DNA of 39,756 bases from an uncultured Clostridia bacterium (GTDB taxonomy: Bacteria > Bacillota > Clostridia > Oscillospirales > Acutalibacteraceae). A program made the translations under genes and the position numbers. Every line of letters begins with the position of its first letter. Within the stretch, counting starts at the first letter, position 1. Below are positions 7,213 through 16,351 of the stretch, piece by piece. The DNA is taken from the NCBI GenBank assembly GCA_944380775.1, contig CALWIP010000015.1:1-39756 (forward strand), in the 5' to 3' direction. The notes beneath the pieces were generated by a model. The model was given only the letters and a program-made list of their open reading frames with translations. It was not told where the DNA came from and ran no database searches.

Positions 7213-7241
7213 ATCATACCCCATAGGCGATGGGAAGTCAA
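7213..7241 (-). promoter_or_regulatory. Promoter of sigH
   Basis: On the minus strand TTGACT (7241-7236), 17-bp spacer, TATGAT (7218-7213). It looks like a vegetative promoter and diverges from the comM promoter about 73 bp away. Confidence 0.75.
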
Positions 7242-7313
7242 CAGAAATTTATGAAAAATGCAAAAAAAAAGAAAAGCCTCTCCGAATTCTTCTACCTTTT
7301 TGCATGTTTTCCT

Positions 7314-7342
7314 TTGCGCACCCTTAAAAAATGTTATATAAT
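7314..7342 (+). promoter_or_regulatory. Promoter of comM
   Basis: TATAAT at 7337-7342 in an AT-rich context, with a weak -35 (TTGCGC, 7314-7319) at 17 bp. The start codon lies about 40 nt beyond the predicted start and has AAAGGAGG. Confidence 0.6.
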
Positions 7343-7389
7343 ATTGATAAAGATTTCCAAAACACAGCGCACCAAAAGGAGGCAGGCGC

Positions 7390-8916
7390 ATGGTTTCCCA
7401 CGTTTACAGCATGGGCTTTTTAGGGATGGACGCGTTCCCCGTTCAGGTGGAGGCGGACGTCGCCCGCGGCCTGCCCGCGTTTGACCTGGTGGGCCTCCCC
7501 GGCACCGCCGTGAAGGAATCGCGGGACCGCGTGCGCGCTGCGCTGCGGAATTGCGGGTTTGACTTCCCTTTGGGACATATCACCATCAACTTGGCGCCCG
7601 CCGGCAAGCGCAAGGAGGGCCCGCTCTACGACCTGCCCATTCTGGTGGCGCTGTTGGCCGCCAGCGGCCAGCTGGCCGCGCCGGGGGATACCTGCGCGTT
7701 TTTGGGCGAGCTTTCGCTCTCCGGGGAGCTACGCCCGGTGCGCGGCGTGTTGCCAATGGCCCTCGCCGCCCGCGAGCACGGCTTCACCGAGCTTTTTCTC
7801 CCTGTAGAAAATGCTGCCGAAGGGTCCCTCGTGCCCGGCGTGCGAAGCTACCCCGTCCCGCGCGTCGAGGACTTGATGGCCCACCTGGAAGGCAAGCGCC
7901 TGTTGCAGCCGCTCGCCCCTTACGACCCCCGGCAAGCGGCCCGCCGCCCGATGCCGGATTTTTCCGAGGTGCGCGGCCAGGCGGAGGCCAAGCGCGCGAT
8001 GGAAATTGCCGCGGCGGGCGGGCACAACCTGCTGCTCATCGGGCCGCCCGGCTCCGGGAAGAGCATGCTCGCCAAGCGCCTGCCGTCCATCCTGCCCGCC
8101 ATGACGTTCGAAGAACAGATGGAGACGAGCAAGATCTACTCCATCAGCGGCGAGCTCCCTGCGGGGGAACCGTTGGTACAGGAGCGTCCGTTCCGCGCGC
8201 CGCACCACACCGTTTCCGCCGTAGGCCTCAGCGGCGGCGGGAGCGTGCTGCTGCCGGGCGAACTCTCATTGGCGCACAACGGCGTGCTCTTCCTCGACGA
8301 GCTGCCCGAGTTTAACCGCACTGCGATGGAGGTTCTGCGCCAACCGGTGGAGGACGGCGTCGTGACCATCTCGCGGGCAAACGGCCGCGTCACATACCCC
8401 TGTTCCGCCATGCTGGTCGCCGCGATGAACCCCTGCCCCTGCGGCTTTTTCGGGCACCCCACCAAACCGTGCACCTGCTCGCCGCAGGCGGTCTCCCGTT
8501 ATTTGGGGCGCATCTCCGGCCCTCTTTTGGACCGGCTGGACCTCCATGTCGAAGTGCCGCCGGTGGACTTCGCCTCCCTCGCCTCCCGCGCGCCGGAAGA
8601 ACCGTCCGAACGCATCCGCCGCCGCGTGGAGGCGGCCCGCGCCATCCAACAAAAGCGCTTTGCCGGCTCCGGCGTTTTTTGCAACGCGCGGATGACGCCC
8701 GCCTTGCAGCGGGAAACCTGCCGCATGACGGCGGCCGCGCAATCTTTACTGGAGGCCGCCTTTGACCGGCTCGGCCTTTCCGCCCGCGCGTACGACCGCG
8801 TGCTGAAAGTTTCCCGCACCATTGCGGACCTTGCAGGCAGCGGCGAGATCGACGCGCCGCACGTCGCCGAAGCGGTGCAATACCGCAGCCTGGACCGGAA
8901 ATACTGGTCGAAATAA
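7390..8916 (+). CDS. comM: ComM/YifB family AAA+ ATPase (Mg-chelatase-like)
   Basis: A 508-aa protein of the YifB/ComM family. ComM is a hexameric helicase that promotes branch migration during natural transformation in Gram-negatives; the role in Firmicutes is less clear. The N-terminal Lon-protease-like fold covers about 1-165 ([23 protein letters not shown]). Walker A is GPPGSGKS at 218-225 and Walker B is LFLDELPEF at about 299-307. The conserved NPCPCG...CTCSP zinc-like cluster and [17 protein letters not shown] follow, then a Mg-chelatase C-terminal domain at about 410-500. Length is normal. Monocistronic, with its own promoter and terminator. Confidence 0.93.
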   Translation: MVSHVYSMGFLGMDAFPVQVEADVARGLPAFDLVGLPGTAVKESRDRVRAALRNCGFDFPLGHITINLAPAGKRKEGPLYDLPILVALLAASGQLAAPGDTCAFLGELSLSGELRPVRGVLPMALAAREHGFTELFLPVENAAEGSLVPGVRSYPVPRVEDLMAHLEGKRLLQPLAPYDPRQAARRPMPDFSEVRGQAEAKRAMEIAAAGGHNLLLIGPPGSGKSMLAKRLPSILPAMTFEEQMETSKIYSISGELPAGEPLVQERPFRAPHHTVSAVGLSGGGSVLLPGELSLAHNGVLFLDELPEFNRTAMEVLRQPVEDGVVTISRANGRVTYPCSAMLVAAMNPCPCGFFGHPTKPCTCSPQAVSRYLGRISGPLLDRLDLHVEVPPVDFASLASRAPEEPSERIRRRVEAARAIQQKRFAGSGVFCNARMTPALQRETCRMTAAAQSLLEAAFDRLGLSARAYDRVLKVSRTIADLAGSGEIDAPHVAEAVQYRSLDRKYWSK

Positions 8917-8927
8917 TCCCGCACACA

Positions 8928-8966
8928 GCGCCGCCCGCCCCGTTTCCCCGGGCGGGCGGCGTTTTT
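8928..8966 (+). terminator. Terminator of comM
   Basis: A 12-bp GC stem (CGCCGCCCGCCC, 8929-8940, with GGGCGGGCGGCG, 8950-8961) followed by TTTTTC. It faces the end of the leftward anti-sigma gene, but the minus side has no T-run. Confidence 0.9.
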
Positions 8967-8974
8967 CTGCGATG

Positions 8975-9382
8975 TCACAGGCTCTTCTTGATCGTCAGGA
9001 TATTTTTTCCGTCTTGGTATTCATAATCCAGCGAATCCATGCTTTTTTTCACCATAAAAATGCCCAGGCCGCCGATCTGGCGTTCCTCCGCTGAAAGCGT
9101 GATATCCGGATCCTCTTTCGCCAGGGGATTGTACGGCTTGCCGTGGTCCAGGAATTGGATCGTGACCTCCAGCGGGTCGCCGCCAACCTCGCAGCGGATG
9201 GTCGCGTCCCCTTCCACAGGCTTATACGCATAATGCGCAATGTTAACGAAGATCTCTTCCACTGCAATCGCAATCTGCATCTGCACTTTCATCGGGCATT
9301 CCTGGTTTTCCAGCTCCTGCTGGATAAATTCCTGCACGACCTCCAGTTGGTCCGTCCTTGCGGGTACGGTTAAGGTTTTCAT
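8975..9382 (-). CDS. RsbW/SpoIIAB-type ATP-binding anti-sigma regulator
   Basis: A 135-aa HATPase_c_2 (GHKL) protein of the RsbW family, which bind and phosphorylate an anti-sigma antagonist or hold a sigma factor. The N box is VEEIFVNIAHYAY (about 45-57). The G1 box is represented by LDHGKPYNPL, and GLGIFMVKKSMD (about 108-119) is the G2-type motif. GGGAG precedes the ATG, which overlaps the phosphatase stop as ATGA, so the two are translationally coupled. No antagonist (STAS) protein or target sigma factor gene is adjacent; it may have been lost at the junction near 10,460 or be encoded elsewhere. Confidence 0.85.
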   Translation of the reverse strand: MKTLTVPARTDQLEVVQEFIQQELENQECPMKVQMQIAIAVEEIFVNIAHYAYKPVEGDATIRCEVGGDPLEVTIQFLDHGKPYNPLAKEDPDITLSAEERQIGGLGIFMVKKSMDSLDYEYQDGKNILTIKKSL

Positions 9383-10473
9383 GCCGGGTCACTCCCTTCC
9401 TCATTCGGCTTTAACGACTTGATCTTCAGGGAAAGCATGGTGATGTCGTCGAACTGCGGCGCATCCCCCACAAAACGGTCAATATCCGCTTTCACCGCGG
9501 GCAAAAGCTGCTGCGGGTCGTCGCTGCTGCAACGGTTGACGCATTGCAGGAGCCGTTCTTCGCCGTAAAGCTCGTTGTTTGCGTCCGTCGCCTCGGTGAC
9601 GCCGTCGGTGTACAAGTAGAGCACGTCCCCCGGCTGGAGCGTCAGGCTCGCCTGCCGGTAACGGATGCCCTCCATGCCCGCCAGGACAAACCCAGGGCGT
9701 GCACGCAGGTATTCAAAATCCCCGTCTGCGCGTTTTAACAGCGGCGGATTATGCCCCGCGTTTACATAGGTAAATTCTCCGCTCTTCACGTCCAGGATTC
9801 CCATCCACGAGGTGACGAACAGGCCCGCCTCATTGTTCTCGCAGAGCTGCGTATTGACGGCCGTAAACACCTCGGCAGGGCTGTGGCCCAGCTGCGCCTG
9901 GTTTTTGATGAGCGTCTTGGCGATGACCATGAACAGCGCGGCCGGCACGCCTTTGCCGGACACGTCCGCCATGACGACGGCCAAATGGTCGTGGTCCACA
10001 AGGAAGAAGTCGTAGAAGTCGCCGCCGACCTCTTTCGCCGGCATCATCGTGGCGTAGATGTCGAATTCTGTCCGCTCTGGGAAAGCCGGGAAAATGCACG
10101 GCAGCATGCTCGCCTGGATCTGCGTGGCGACATTGAGTTCCGTGGCGATGCGCTCCTTGTCCGCCGTGACGGCCGCCAGGTTCACCATGTAGTCGTCGAT
10201 CTCGCCCATCATGTTGCGGAAAGAGACCGCCAGCGCGCCGATTTCATCGCCCTGGGGGATCGTGTCGCAGAGCTTGCGGAGATGCGCCAGGCCGCCCTCA
10301 TGCCCATGCTCCTGCTTGGCGTACAGTTCCGTCAAGTAAGAGAGGCGCTCCACCGGCGTGGTGATGTTCCGCTCGACATACCACAAAAAGAGGATGGCAA
10401 TGCCGTAGAGCAAATTGATCGTGATGCCCAGCACCAAATAGATGTAATTCCAGACTTCCGCGTTTATCACCAC
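9379..10473 (-). CDS. SpoIIE/PP2C-type serine phosphatase with HAMP region, 5'-truncated
   Basis: An RsbU/SpoIIE-type Mn-dependent phosphatase, expected to dephosphorylate an anti-sigma antagonist. Visible in order are one membrane helix (YLVLGITINLLYGIAILFL, about 12-30), a HAMP-like linker (about 31-95), a coiled region, and the PP2C domain. Its motifs are AKEVGGDFYDFF, MADVSGKGVPAALFM, YVNAGHNPP, LYTDGVTEA and FDDITML. The nominal start is a GTG without a ribosome site. The frame stays open upstream, where the DNA clearly encodes part of a response regulator on the other strand. I infer that the true N-terminus (first membrane helix and sensor region) is missing and homology starts near 10,455. 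Confidence 0.8.
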   Translation of the reverse strand: MVINAEVWNYIYLVLGITINLLYGIAILFLWYVERNITTPVERLSYLTELYAKQEHGHEGGLAHLRKLCDTIPQGDEIGALAVSFRNMMGEIDDYMVNLAAVTADKERIATELNVATQIQASMLPCIFPAFPERTEFDIYATMMPAKEVGGDFYDFFLVDHDHLAVVMADVSGKGVPAALFMVIAKTLIKNQAQLGHSPAEVFTAVNTQLCENNEAGLFVTSWMGILDVKSGEFTYVNAGHNPPLLKRADGDFEYLRARPGFVLAGMEGIRYRQASLTLQPGDVLYLYTDGVTEATDANNELYGEERLLQCVNRCSSDDPQQLLPAVKADIDRFVGDAPQFDDITMLSLKIKSLKPNEEGSDPA

Positions 10474-10475
10474 CA
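10445..10475. other. Junction fusing two 5'-truncated genes head to head
   Basis: Left of about 10,460 the minus strand encodes the phosphatase membrane helix. Right of it the plus strand encodes the beta-4 strand of a receiver domain (FITTS from about 10,463). Neither gene has a start codon, ribosome site or promoter here. Both lose their 5' ends within about 20 bp, and a + frame stop sits at 10,445. No insertion sequence or target duplication is visible. The cause is either a deletion/inversion breakpoint or an assembly misjoin. Confidence 0.7.
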
Positions 10476-10930
10476 GCCGGGATTTCGCCGCTGAGGCGTT
10501 TGACCTGGACGCGGTCTACTACCTCATCAAACCCGTCACGGAGGAAAATCTCAGCACCCTCTTGCAGCGCTATTTCCGCCGCCGCGGGAAACCCTCCCCC
10601 ACCCTGAACATCCAGACGTCTGCGCGGCTGTACGCCTTCCCGCTGCGGCAGGTGCTGAAAATCCAGAGCAGCAACAAGGGCGTGGAGATTTATTTGCAGG
10701 GCCAGCTCGAGCCGCAGCGCATCCCGCTACCGCTGGTGCGTGTGGAGGAACAGCTGGACCCGAACCTTTTCCTCAAAATCTCCCGCGGCCTCATCGTCCC
10801 GATGAACGCTATTGTCCGCATGGACAAGGAGACCTGTTTTTTGAAGGACGGCACCTCCGCCCTTCTCAGCCGCCGGGAGCGCAAGGAGATCCATCGCCGG
10901 TACAACGACTTTTTATTCCGGAGTTTGTAA
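10463..10930 (+). CDS. LytTR-family response regulator, N-terminally truncated
   Basis: The remaining 155 residues of an AgrA/LytR-type regulator. The start is inside the receiver domain: FITTSRDFAAEAFDLDAV then YYLIKPV, the conserved lysine-proline of beta-5. The LytTR DNA-binding domain follows at about 50-150, ending RRYNDFL. The phosphoacceptor aspartate and the first two thirds of the receiver are missing, and there is no start codon or ribosome site. The first possible start (TTG at 10,562) would leave only the LytTR domain. It lies 11 bp before its cognate GHKL kinase. The truncation coincides with the junction at about 10,460. Confidence 0.8.
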   Translation, partial: FITTSRDFAAEAFDLDAVYYLIKPVTEENLSTLLQRYFRRRGKPSPTLNIQTSARLYAFPLRQVLKIQSSNKGVEIYLQGQLEPQRIPLPLVRVEEQLDPNLFLKISRGLIVPMNAIVRMDKETCFLKDGTSALLSRRERKEIHRRYNDFLFRSL

Positions 10931-10941
10931 AGGAGGCTGTT

Positions 10942-12330
10942 ATGACGCCGCTTCTTCTGATGTGCCAGATCCTGGGGTTTCTGCTGCAAACCTCTCCTGT
11001 CGCGTTCCTGTTTTTCCTTCCGTTCGGTTCCGAGGAATTGCGGCTCCCTTTGCGGGCAACCCGCCTCATCACGCTTGCCGCTCCGCTCGCGGCCTCGCTC
11101 GGTTACGTCCCGCTTTCCCTCGCCTTCTATGCGGACGGCGCGGATGTCAGCCCGGAGCTGGCGTCTGTTTCAAACCTCTATATGCTGGCGTTCATCGCCG
11201 CCTGGCTGATCTTCTTTTTCTGGAATGCCCGCGTTGCCGTGGCGGCAAAGCTCTTGCTCGTCATTGTGCTTTTGCATTACGCGGCCATCCTCTTCCTGCT
11301 CAATACCATCATTTACCAGGCGTTGTTCACTTCGATGGGCTGGCCCTACATCCCTGTGATGTACCCTCCCTTTGTTGTCCTGCTCTCCCTCCTGCTCATC
11401 GTCGTCACGTTCCCGCTCATCTCGCTGTTCCTGTTTCGGGTGGTGGCGCCGGTGCTCCCGGTAATGAACCGCCGGGATCTGATCCGCGGATGCCTGTATT
11501 TTTCGGCCGCGCTGCTCATCTTTTTCATCTGCGCCTATTTGCTGGCTTTTTCCAACCCTTCCCTCACAAACATGACGCTGCTCACCGCCTTGGCCGGTTT
11601 GACTGTTACGGATATGATTGTGTATTACACCTTCTTTTCCGAAATCCGCCTCGCCTTGCGGAACCAGCAGCTTGCAGACCAGTTGCGGCTATTTGACAAG
11701 CAATACCGGGTGTTTTCCGGCAGCGTGGCGGAGGCCCGGCGCTTCCGGCACGACCTGCGCCAGCATTTGAACGTTATCTCGGAGCTCAACCATCTCAACA
11801 AACGGGACGAGCTTGCCGATTACTTAAACCGGTACACGCAGACCTACCGTTCCATTGAGTCCCAGCCGCTCTCCGGCTTCCCGGCCGTGGACAACATCCT
11901 GCGGTATTACCTGAACCGCGCACAGGCGGAAGGCATCCGGATGGACGCGAACCCCGGCGCTTTGGGGGAAGGGCTCGGCTTCGACCCCACCGACATGACC
12001 GTCCTGCTGGGAAACCTGTTGGAAAACGCCTTGGAGGCCTGCCAGGCGCTCCCCCAGCCAGAAGAGCGTTATCTCCGCGTTTCCCTGCGCAAACGCGACG
12101 CCGCCCTGCTGATTCTGGTGGAAAACAGCTGCCCCGGCGGCGACCCGGAAACCTCCGGCTTCTGCGACGGTTCTTTCTTTGCCTCTACCAAAGGGCCCGC
12201 ACTGCGCGGGTTGGGTCTGCGCAGCGTGCAGCTCGTCGCCGACAAATATGGCGGCAGCGCGGAATATAAGCGCGCAGGCGGGGTTTTCACCGCCCGCGTG
12301 GTGCTGAATATCCCGCCGCAGCGGGGATGA
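10942..12330 (+). CDS. GHKL-domain sensor histidine kinase (AgrC/VirS-like)
   Basis: A 462-aa membrane kinase. About 230 N-terminal residues form six or so hydrophobic helices with no clear extracellular domain. The phosphoacceptor motif RHDLRQHLNVI is near residue 270, and the ATPase domain of the HATPase_c_5 type has LGNLLENALEAC (about 355-366) and GLGLRSVQLVADKYGG near the end. This architecture pairs with LytTR regulators, as here. AAAGGAGG precedes the ATG. Such pairs often sense peptides or cell-envelope signals, but no peptide gene or transporter is visible next to it. Confidence 0.85.
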   Translation: MTPLLLMCQILGFLLQTSPVAFLFFLPFGSEELRLPLRATRLITLAAPLAASLGYVPLSLAFYADGADVSPELASVSNLYMLAFIAAWLIFFFWNARVAVAAKLLLVIVLLHYAAILFLLNTIIYQALFTSMGWPYIPVMYPPFVVLLSLLLIVVTFPLISLFLFRVVAPVLPVMNRRDLIRGCLYFSAALLIFFICAYLLAFSNPSLTNMTLLTALAGLTVTDMIVYYTFFSEIRLALRNQQLADQLRLFDKQYRVFSGSVAEARRFRHDLRQHLNVISELNHLNKRDELADYLNRYTQTYRSIESQPLSGFPAVDNILRYYLNRAQAEGIRMDANPGALGEGLGFDPTDMTVLLGNLLENALEACQALPQPEERYLRVSLRKRDAALLILVENSCPGGDPETSGFCDGSFFASTKGPALRGLGLRSVQLVADKYGGSAEYKRAGGVFTARVVLNIPPQRG

Positions 12331-12345
12331 CAGGCCCCGCAGGAA

Positions 12346-12374
12346 TGGACAAAAAAACGCCCGCATGCTATAAT
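12346..12374 (+). promoter_or_regulatory. Promoter of the type III R-M operon
   Basis: TGGACA (12346-12351), 17-bp spacer, consensus TATAAT (12369-12374), in the 85-bp gap after the kinase gene. Confidence 0.7.
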
Positions 12375-12415
12375 GAACCGCAGCGGCGCAGCCGCAGGGA
12401 TGGGAGGCGTGAGGT

Positions 12416-14122
12416 TTGAGTGTCAATCTTTCCAAAGCAAAACGGGAAGCCGCGCGGGAAACGCTGGAGGCGCTCCGCGCGTTCCTCTCCGGCCTCCCGC
12501 AGGATGCGGAGGCGCAGCGCCTGCTCGCCGGACTCACAGCGCTGGAAAGCGAATTCCTGGGCAAAAAATACGGCCTGGTTTTTGAGGAGCATATGGAAGA
12601 AACCGACGAGCTCCTGCGCGGCGCAACGCCGGTCCTTGCAGAGGAACCGGCGCTCTTCTTAGACCGCGGCGGCCCGATGAATTTCTTGCTGGAGGGCGAC
12701 AACCTCGGCGCGCTCACGCTTTTGCAGCGCACGCACCAAAAGCGCGTGGACGCAATCTTCATCGACCCGCCGTACAACCGCGGTTCCAACGATTTCCTCT
12801 ACGACGACGCGTTCGTCGGCCCGGCCGATTCGTTCCGTCACAGCAAATACCTCTCCTTTATGCAAAAGCGGCTCGTCCTCGCCAAAAAGCTGCTCGCCGC
12901 GAGCGGCTGCCTCTTCATCAATATCGACGACCACGAATTTGCGCAGCTCAAGGTCCTCTGTGACGAAATTTTCGGAGAGGAGAATTTTATCTCCTGCTTC
13001 CCGTGGCACAACCGCACTTCCGTGCAGAACGACACCGATATCAGCATCAACCACGAGTATCTTCTGGCCTACGCAAAGAACCGGCGTCAGGTCAACCGCC
13101 GGTTGAAGCCTTCCAATCAGGCGGAGTGGCATTCGCTGCGGGACTTCGTCTTTCAGCCGAAAAAGACGGACCCCGCAAAATACAGCAACCCCGACGGGGA
13201 CCCGCGCGGCCTTTGGAAGGCGGACCCGTTCGACGCGCCCGGCGTGCGGGAAAACCTGACCTACGAGATTCAAAACCCCAACACAGGCGAAAGCTACCTG
13301 CCGCCCAAAGGCCGCCACTGGCGCACCGAGCGGCAGAAATTCGAAGCCCTGCTCGCCGACGGGCGCATCGTTTTTGGCAAAACAGGGAAAGGTCGCCCGC
13401 AACAGAAGATTTTCTATGAGGAGACCTGCGGCAAGGGCGAAATTGCGACAAGCTGGTTCGACGCGGACGTCTTCGGCACCTCTACCCGCGGAAAAAAGGA
13501 GCTGCTCGCGCTTTTGCCGGCGCTCCCCGCCGGCAAGATTTTTGAAACGCCGAAGCCGGTGCAACTCTACGTCGAGCTGCTCAAACTGGTCATCCCGCCG
13601 CAGCGCAAAACCGGCGTGGTCCTTGACTTTTTCGCCGGGTCCGGGACCGTGGGCCAGGCCGTGATGGAGTATAACCGGATCTCCGGGAATTCGCTTTCGT
13701 TCCTGCTCTGCAACAACAATCAAAACGACATCTGCCGCTCCATCACCTACGAGCGGCTCCGCCGCGCAATCGAGGAGGGGGATTTCCCCGCAAGCCTGAA
13801 ATATTTCCGCGTGGAATATGTCCCCACCGCCGGGCGGCTGTATTATGAATATGCAGAGGAATTGCTGCGCCATGTCCGCGCGTTGGTCGAGCTGGAAAAC
13901 GGCGCGGAATCCTGCCGCACCGCCGTCCTGCTGGACGACGCGGACCTTGCGGCGTTTTTCGCCAGCCCCGAGCGCCTTGCCGCCTGCCGCGCGGTCTACC
14001 TGGGCGACGACGCGCTGCCGGACGCCGCCCAACAAGCCGCCCTGCGGGAGCGCGGCGTCGCGGTACGGCCCATTTCGGAATATTATTATCAGGATTTGCA
14101 GGAGGAGGACGCATGGAATTAA
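12416..14122 (+). CDS. mod: Type III restriction-modification system methyltransferase (Mod)
   Basis: A 568-aa beta-class DNA methyltransferase. Motif IV, DPPYNRG, comes first (about 117-123) and the SAM-binding motif I, FAGSGT, comes late (406-411), which defines the beta class used by type III Mod subunits. DPPY predicts N6-adenine methylation. The region between about 190 and 330 is the likely target recognition domain, so the recognition site cannot be predicted. The start is taken as TTG at 12,416 because GGGAGG lies 8 nt upstream and no suitable ATG exists. Its 3' end overlaps res by 10 bp. No simple-sequence repeat that might cause phase variation is seen. Confidence 0.88.
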   Translation: MSVNLSKAKREAARETLEALRAFLSGLPQDAEAQRLLAGLTALESEFLGKKYGLVFEEHMEETDELLRGATPVLAEEPALFLDRGGPMNFLLEGDNLGALTLLQRTHQKRVDAIFIDPPYNRGSNDFLYDDAFVGPADSFRHSKYLSFMQKRLVLAKKLLAASGCLFINIDDHEFAQLKVLCDEIFGEENFISCFPWHNRTSVQNDTDISINHEYLLAYAKNRRQVNRRLKPSNQAEWHSLRDFVFQPKKTDPAKYSNPDGDPRGLWKADPFDAPGVRENLTYEIQNPNTGESYLPPKGRHWRTERQKFEALLADGRIVFGKTGKGRPQQKIFYEETCGKGEIATSWFDADVFGTSTRGKKELLALLPALPAGKIFETPKPVQLYVELLKLVIPPQRKTGVVLDFFAGSGTVGQAVMEYNRISGNSLSFLLCNNNQNDICRSITYERLRRAIEEGDFPASLKYFRVEYVPTAGRLYYEYAEELLRHVRALVELENGAESCRTAVLLDDADLAAFFASPERLAACRAVYLGDDALPDAAQQAALRERGVAVRPISEYYYQDLQEEDAWN

Positions 14123-16296
14123 AAGAATTTCAAGCCGGCGCAATCCGGCAGCTGTTGGACGCCATCGGCGGTCCTTCCCGCAACATTGTCCTGAAGAGCC
14201 CCACTGGGAGCGGGAAGACCCTCATCCTCACGCATCTGATGCAGCAGTACCTGCGCTCCACCCCGGGGACCGTTTTTGTTTGGCTGACGCCCGGCAAGGG
14301 CAATTTGGAGGAACAGAGCCGCGAAAAAATGGACCGCTATTTTCACGGCGCGCAGACCAAGCTGCTGCCCGACGTGATGACGGCGGGGTTTGAGGAAAAC
14401 GACTGCTGTTTCATCAACTGGGAAAAGCTCACCAAAAAGGGGAACAACGCGCTCAAGGAAGGCGAACGCCTCAGCTTCTTGGAGCGCGTCCGCGCCGCGC
14501 GGGCAGCCGGCCTGCGGTTCCTCGTCATTGTCGACGAGAGCCACCAGAACAATACCGTCAAGGCCGAGGAGATCCTGCGCCTGTTCCACGCGGAAAAAAT
14601 CCTCCGCTGCTCCGCGACGCCGCAGGAAACGAAGGGCGCGGTCCTCGTGGAAATCAGCGAGGAAAGCGTCATCGCCGAAGGCCTCATCAAAAAAATGCTC
14701 ATCATCAACGAGGATTTCCCCTCCACGGTCGAGGCCGGCCGGCAGATTGATTTCCTGTTGGAGCGCGCCTATCAAAAGCAGCAGGACCTGGCCGCCGCCT
14801 ACCGGCGCTTGGGCAAGCCGATCCACCCGCTGCTCATTGTGCAGCTGCCGAACCAGTCGCAGTCCATGCAGGACAGCGTCACCGAATGGTTCGCGCGGCA
14901 GGGCGTCACGCTGGAAAACGGCCGCCTCGCCGTCTGGCTCTCGGACCGGCACGAAAATTTAGACGGCATTGAGCAAAACGGCGCGCGGCCCGCGGCTCTC
15001 CTCATGAAGCAGGCCGTCGCCACCGGCTGGGACTGCCCCCGCGCGCAGATCCTGGTCAAGCTGCGCGGCAACATGGACGAGACGTTTGAAATCCAGACCA
15101 TCGGCCGCATCCGCCGCATGCCGGAGGCGCGCCATTACGGCTGCGACCTGCTGGACAGCTGCTACCTCTACACTTTTGACGAAAAATTCACAACCGGCGT
15201 CAAACAATCGCTGGGAAAAAATGCGCTGGACGCCTGCACGCTGCCGCTCAAGGAGCCGTTCCGGACGTTTTCGCTGACCAGCGAACAGCGCACAATGGTC
15301 GCAGACAGCCGGGACCCGCAGCGCGCGCTGCACGCCGCCGCGCAATATTTCGCCAAGAGCTTCCACACCGGCGGCAATAAGGCGCAAAATGCGGCCCGTT
15401 TGCAGGCCGCCGGGTTTGTCCTGAGCGAAAACGTCGTACGGCACACCATTTCTGGCAAAACGGCGACGCTCGACCGTCTGCCGGAGGGGCTCGCCACCGT
15501 GGCGGTGACGGAACAGCTCAGCACCCACGCGCACGGCCGCGACTACCACCAGCGCGTGAGCCGCATCGGTTTGGAAATCGGCCTCCCTTACGCCTATATG
15601 AACACGATCCTGCGCAAGCTGTTTGATCAAAAGTTCCAGTTCAGCGGGAAAATCCTCGCGCTGGAGCCGCGCGCCGTTTACGCCTTCGTGCTGAACAACG
15701 CGGACCGCCTGCGCCGCGCCTTCCGCGAAGCGATGGCGGCGGACCTCGCGCAAACCCGGCTGGAAGCGCACGACGTCTCCAAGGTCCCGTTCCGCTTCCC
15801 AACCTCCTGCTTTTTCACCTACGACGCCAAAGCGAAAAACCAAGCGGTCCTGCGCAAAAACGTGTATGAAAATTACCGTGCATCCGCGGAACCGCGTTCT
15901 TCCGCCGAGCGGAAATTTGAAAAATATTGTGAAACCTCCCCGCGTGTGGAATGGTTCTACAAAAACGGGGACAAGGGGAACGAATACCTCTCCATTGTAT
16001 ATGAGGACAACGCGGGGAAGCAGCGGAATTTCTACCCGGACTACCTTGTCGGCGCGAACGGGGAAACCTGGGTGATTGAAACAAAGGGCGGCTTTGACCG
16101 CGGCGGGAACAGCCAGGACATCGACCTCTTTACGCCGAAAAAGTTCGAGGTGCTGCGGGATTACCTCTCCCGCTACGGCCTAAAGGGTGGCATCGTCCGC
16201 AACGACGAAAAAAGCGGCGAGCTCTGCATCTGCACCAGCCATTACTCCGACGCGCTGGAAAGCAGCGACTGGACGTTGCTCTCGGAAGTCCTATAA
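14113..16296 (+). CDS. res: Type III restriction-modification system restriction/helicase subunit (Res)
   Basis: A 727-aa SF2 ATPase-endonuclease that acts with Mod. Walker A is SPTGSGKT at about 29-36 and the DExH motif is VDESHQ at about 140-145. Motif VI is IQTIGRIRRMPEARHYG near 330. A C-terminal PD-(D/E)xK nuclease is seen as YPDYLVG then WVIETKGG (about 641-660), with the D and ExK all present. It is shorter than the well-studied EcoP1/EcoP15 enzymes (about 970 aa), with less material between helicase and nuclease. The ATG has GGAGG and overlaps the mod stop. No motif is lost, so it should be active. Confidence 0.88.
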   Translation: MELKEFQAGAIRQLLDAIGGPSRNIVLKSPTGSGKTLILTHLMQQYLRSTPGTVFVWLTPGKGNLEEQSREKMDRYFHGAQTKLLPDVMTAGFEENDCCFINWEKLTKKGNNALKEGERLSFLERVRAARAAGLRFLVIVDESHQNNTVKAEEILRLFHAEKILRCSATPQETKGAVLVEISEESVIAEGLIKKMLIINEDFPSTVEAGRQIDFLLERAYQKQQDLAAAYRRLGKPIHPLLIVQLPNQSQSMQDSVTEWFARQGVTLENGRLAVWLSDRHENLDGIEQNGARPAALLMKQAVATGWDCPRAQILVKLRGNMDETFEIQTIGRIRRMPEARHYGCDLLDSCYLYTFDEKFTTGVKQSLGKNALDACTLPLKEPFRTFSLTSEQRTMVADSRDPQRALHAAAQYFAKSFHTGGNKAQNAARLQAAGFVLSENVVRHTISGKTATLDRLPEGLATVAVTEQLSTHAHGRDYHQRVSRIGLEIGLPYAYMNTILRKLFDQKFQFSGKILALEPRAVYAFVLNNADRLRRAFREAMAADLAQTRLEAHDVSKVPFRFPTSCFFTYDAKAKNQAVLRKNVYENYRASAEPRSSAERKFEKYCETSPRVEWFYKNGDKGNEYLSIVYEDNAGKQRNFYPDYLVGANGETWVIETKGGFDRGGNSQDIDLFTPKKFEVLRDYLSRYGLKGGIVRNDEKSGELCICTSHYSDALESSDWTLLSEVL

Positions 16297-16304
16297 AACT
16301 GCGA

Positions 16305-16351
16305 AAAAGGCCCCTGCCGCGCCCTGATTTTGGGCGCGGCAGGGGCCTTTT
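16305..16351. terminator. Bidirectional terminator between res and the aldo/keto reductase gene
   Basis: A 20-bp perfect stem (16305-16324 with 16332-16351, AAAAGGCCCC...GGGGCCTTTT) with a 7-nt loop. T-runs flank it on both strands, serving both convergent operons. Confidence 0.95.

Noticed and set aside
12659-14143. A 494-codon open frame antisense to the type III methyltransferase
   Set aside because: It mirrors the mod gene codon by codon in a GC-rich region, has no ribosome site and no recognisable domain.
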